From Ricinus communis (Eukaryota; Streptophyta; Magnoliopsida; Malpighiales; Euphorbiaceae), in contig NC_063256.1 in assembly GCF_019578655.1 (NCBI RefSeq), positions 7,502,001 through 7,566,000 on the forward strand: DNA of 64,000 bases, written 5' to 3'. This document shows, piece after piece, positions 61,791-64,000 of the stretch. The notes beneath the pieces were generated by a model. The model was not told where the DNA came from. It was given only the letters and a program-made list of their open reading frames with translations, and did not search any database. Made by a program: the position numbers and the translations under genes. How positions within the stretch are numbered: position 1 is the stretch's first letter; every line of letters starts with the position of its first letter.

Positions 61791-62602
61791 ATGGCAGCCG
61801 TGAAAGTCCATGGAAGTCCTCTCTCAACGGCTACACAGCGAGTTCTAGCTTGCCTTTACGAGAAAGAAACTGAGTTTGAGTTTGTTAATATCAATATGGC
61901 AGCAGGAGAGCACAAGCAGGAGCCTTTTATTTCCCTCAATGTAAGTGCATCAACTTCCTCAAATATCGATCATACGAGCTTTCTTTTCCTCTATAACATG
62001 AATTCTTTGTGGTGGTTTGTGCAGCCATTTGGTCAAGTTCCAGTTCTTGAACATGGAGATCTTAAGCTCTTTGGTACAGTATGCCTCTTGTCGCTAAGAC
62101 GAAATATGAAGATCGATTTTCTGTATTTTTATGTCTAATTAGAACCTTTTGGTATGCAGAATCTAGGGCCATTACCCAATACCTCGCCCATGAATATTCT
62201 GACAAGGGAACGCAGCTCTTATGCCCAGGCATGAAGACGGCGATATTATCAGTCTGGATGGAGGCAGAGGCTCATCAATTTGAGCAACCAGCTTCAAAGT
62301 TGAACTGGGAAATAGTTTATAAGCCGTTCTTTAAGTTGACCACGGATCCAGCAGCAGTACAAGAAAACGAAGCTACGCTAACTAAGGTTCTTGATGTCTA
62401 CGAGTCTCGGTTGGCTCAATCTAAGTACCTGGCATGTGGCTGCTTCACCTTGGCAGATCTACACCACCTGCCTAACTTACAGTTGCTAATGGGTACAGAA
62501 TGCAAGAAATTGATTGATGCACGCCCCCATGTCAGCGCATGGGCGACTGATATCACCGCTAGGCCAGCTTGGGCTAAGGTTCTTGCTATGCAACAGAAAT
62601 GA
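61791..62602 (+). CDS. Phi-class glutathione S-transferase (213 aa)
   Basis: Exons 61791-61940, 62025-62073, 62160-62602, the same phases and 49-base middle exon as the neighbouring GST. The N-terminus carries the classical phi signature [14 protein letters not shown] with Ser12 as the glutathione-activating residue and the helix-1 Arg present. It also has [21 protein letters not shown] and [10 protein letters not shown]. The C-terminal domain includes [16 protein letters not shown]; most phi GSTs read YLAG(D/E) there. It is of the general GSTF type, not GSTF13-like, so the two are an old pair and not a recent duplicate. Likely role is detoxification or ligand transport; specificity unknown. 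Confidence 0.93.
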
Positions 62603-63682
62603 GAATCGGCGGCTGCTAATCTACCTACAGGAGTACGGTCATTTCTCTTCAATAATTGATTATGTTGCGTCCTGTTTCCTTTTTTGTCTTATAATGTGCT
62701 TTGCGAAGATTGAGTTTCTCAAAATCCTCTCTTTTACAGAAATAAAAGCTGTACTGTTTGTTTACTGTGTTGTTTGTGGCACTTAATTCAATAGAAAACT
62801 TGGAAGAACTTTAGTCAAGACTTGGACTCACACCTGCCCAGGTTCCTTTCTCATTCTGAACAGTTTACAACGAGACAATGTCATCAAATATGCTTTGTTG
62901 GGATTGCACCTATTGAGGACTGATATCACCAATAGATCTTGATTCCAACTCTTGAACCCACTAGATGACGTTGTTCTAGTGCAGCCAAAAGCTAAGAAAA
63001 TTGTGAAGGAATTACAAGGTATACTACTTCTGGCATATTCCTTCTGCAGAGTAGTTTTACCTATTCCAACAAAAAAAAACAGATAGTGCTCACACTTGCC
63101 GGTCAAAATACAATCGAAATGACAAAGTCAATAACAGAATCCACACAACACATTTATACACATCCGGATGTTAGTGCAAGGGTAGCTGATATGCCATGAA
63201 AAACAAACAGTGTGAATCTTTGGTTCCCAACTGTGCAATATATGCTCTAGAAATCCAATTCCATCACCATAATCCCAGGCAGCAAACTTATTGTTTACTC
63301 TAATTATCAAGGATTAACAAATAGGGTTTACTCAGCGATAAACATCAAAAGAAACTAAACTAAGATATGCATTGAAACGTTCAAGAATCGTAGAGGCAAT
63401 TAGTTTTGAAGCACGCGTCAATAGAATCTTCAAAGCAGTTGCAGGCCAATGATACTTTGTTAGATAATTAGATCAGTTACCTCGGTTACAAGTTTCACAA
63501 GTGGTCAATTACCCATTAACCACAGGACGCAAAAATGATGGATTCCGATGGATTCCACCAGTTGTACTTGTTAGAGCCATCAATATCACAATACTTGATA
63601 TTTCTTTATCCAGCAATACAAATATCTGAATCCAACAAAAGAATACACTCTTTCCTTGAACGCATATAGAATGGCGTGGCAC
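62603..63682. other. 3' region of the second GST and of the PPR gene
   Basis: Convergent 3' ends. AATAAA-like sequence at about 62741-62746 suits GST polyadenylation. No additional gene seen. Confidence 0.4.
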
Positions 63683-64000
63683 TCAGCAAGTTAATAATTC
63701 AATATCATGTTCTTGGGATGAAGATTCCACAGAACTACAGCCCAAGTCCTTCTTAAGTCCCTTATCCTTCATTAATTCCCTCACTTCTGCAGCATCAGTC
63801 CATCTTCCCATCTCTGAATACAAGTTAGACAGAACAACATAGTAAGCACTATTCCCCGGTTCCAATTCAATAAGTTTCTTAGCCACATATTCACTCAACT
63901 CCAAGTTTTTATTAGCTCTACACCCAGTGAGCAATGATCCCCACATAGCCTTTGTAGGCGAGAAAGGCATTTCTCTAATGAGTTTGAAAGCCTCATCAAG
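63683..64000 (-). CDS. Pentatricopeptide repeat protein, E-type C-terminus (partial)
   Basis: The last 105 codons of a minus-strand frame that runs past the window edge. EAFKLIREMPFSPTKAMWGS and LLTGCRANKNLELSEYVAKK are the end of the PPR array passing into the E motif; LIELEPGNSAYYVVLSNLYS and GRWTDAAEVRELMKDKGLKK are the E/E+ consensus. No DYW domain follows: the frame stops after a short diverged tail (IELLTC). E-class PPR proteins bind organellar RNA and usually help specify C-to-U editing; the target is not predictable. Confidence 0.92.
   Translation of the reverse strand, partial: LDEAFKLIREMPFSPTKAMWGSLLTGCRANKNLELSEYVAKKLIELEPGNSAYYVVLSNLYSEMGRWTDAAEVRELMKDKGLKKDLGCSSVESSSQEHDIELLTC

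Noticed and set aside
1..64000. CRISPR array, bacterial operons or viral insertions
   Set aside because: No regularly spaced repeats with unique spacers; gene structure is spliced and plant-like throughout; no virus coat or movement protein signatures were seen.

Overview
The window is nuclear DNA of a flowering plant, most likely a eudicot. It is very AT-rich between genes, its genes have many GT..AG introns, and it carries plant-only or plant-typical families: a plant WEE1, phi-class glutathione S-transferases, a CYP71-clan P450, a PPR E-type protein and an NF-YB5-like factor. I cannot name the species. Gene models below were spliced by eye; reading-phase continuity was checked across every exon junction.

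Layout. 0.6-1.4 kb: 3' exons of an unrecognised + strand gene. 2.2-8.7 kb (-): a two-coding-exon ELM2/SANT chromatin-type protein with a 5'UTR intron. 8.7-28.5 kb: a transposon-rich gene desert. It holds two Mutator-like foldback elements with 9-bp target duplications, a related third, small MITEs, two isolated exon-like fragments (11.2 and 24.3 kb), and a complete but decayed Ty1/Copia element (19318-24190, minus orientation, TSD CACTG). A 197-bp piece of the plastid gene ycf2 is embedded in that element's reverse transcriptase/RNase H junction. 28.9 kb (+): NF-YB5-like. 31.5-32.7 kb (-): ruined HAK/KUP potassium transporter. 33-35.5 kb: MITEs and LINE RNase H remnants split by an LTR-like block. 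35.8-39.7 kb (-): WEE1 kinase, 10 exons, divergent from a 14-exon unknown plant protein (40.9-44.6 kb, +). A Mutator-like element lies in their shared promoter. 46-47.6 kb (-): CYP71-clan P450, with a deleted P450 pseudogene just upstream. 50.4-53.3 kb (+): ATG18a-type autophagy protein. 56.3-57.3 and 61.8-62.6 kb (+): two different phi-class GSTs separated by AT-rich DNA with a head-to-tail pair of Helitron-like repeats. 63.7-64 kb (-): C-terminal end of a PPR protein that runs off the window.

The genes do not form a pathway. WEE1 restrains CDK activity, ATG18a acts in autophagosome formation, NF-YB and the SANT protein act in transcription or chromatin, and the P450 and GSTs act in specialised metabolism or detoxification. 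The most unusual object is the organelle-derived ycf2 fragment inside the retrotransposon pol gene. No new defence or biosynthetic system was evident.
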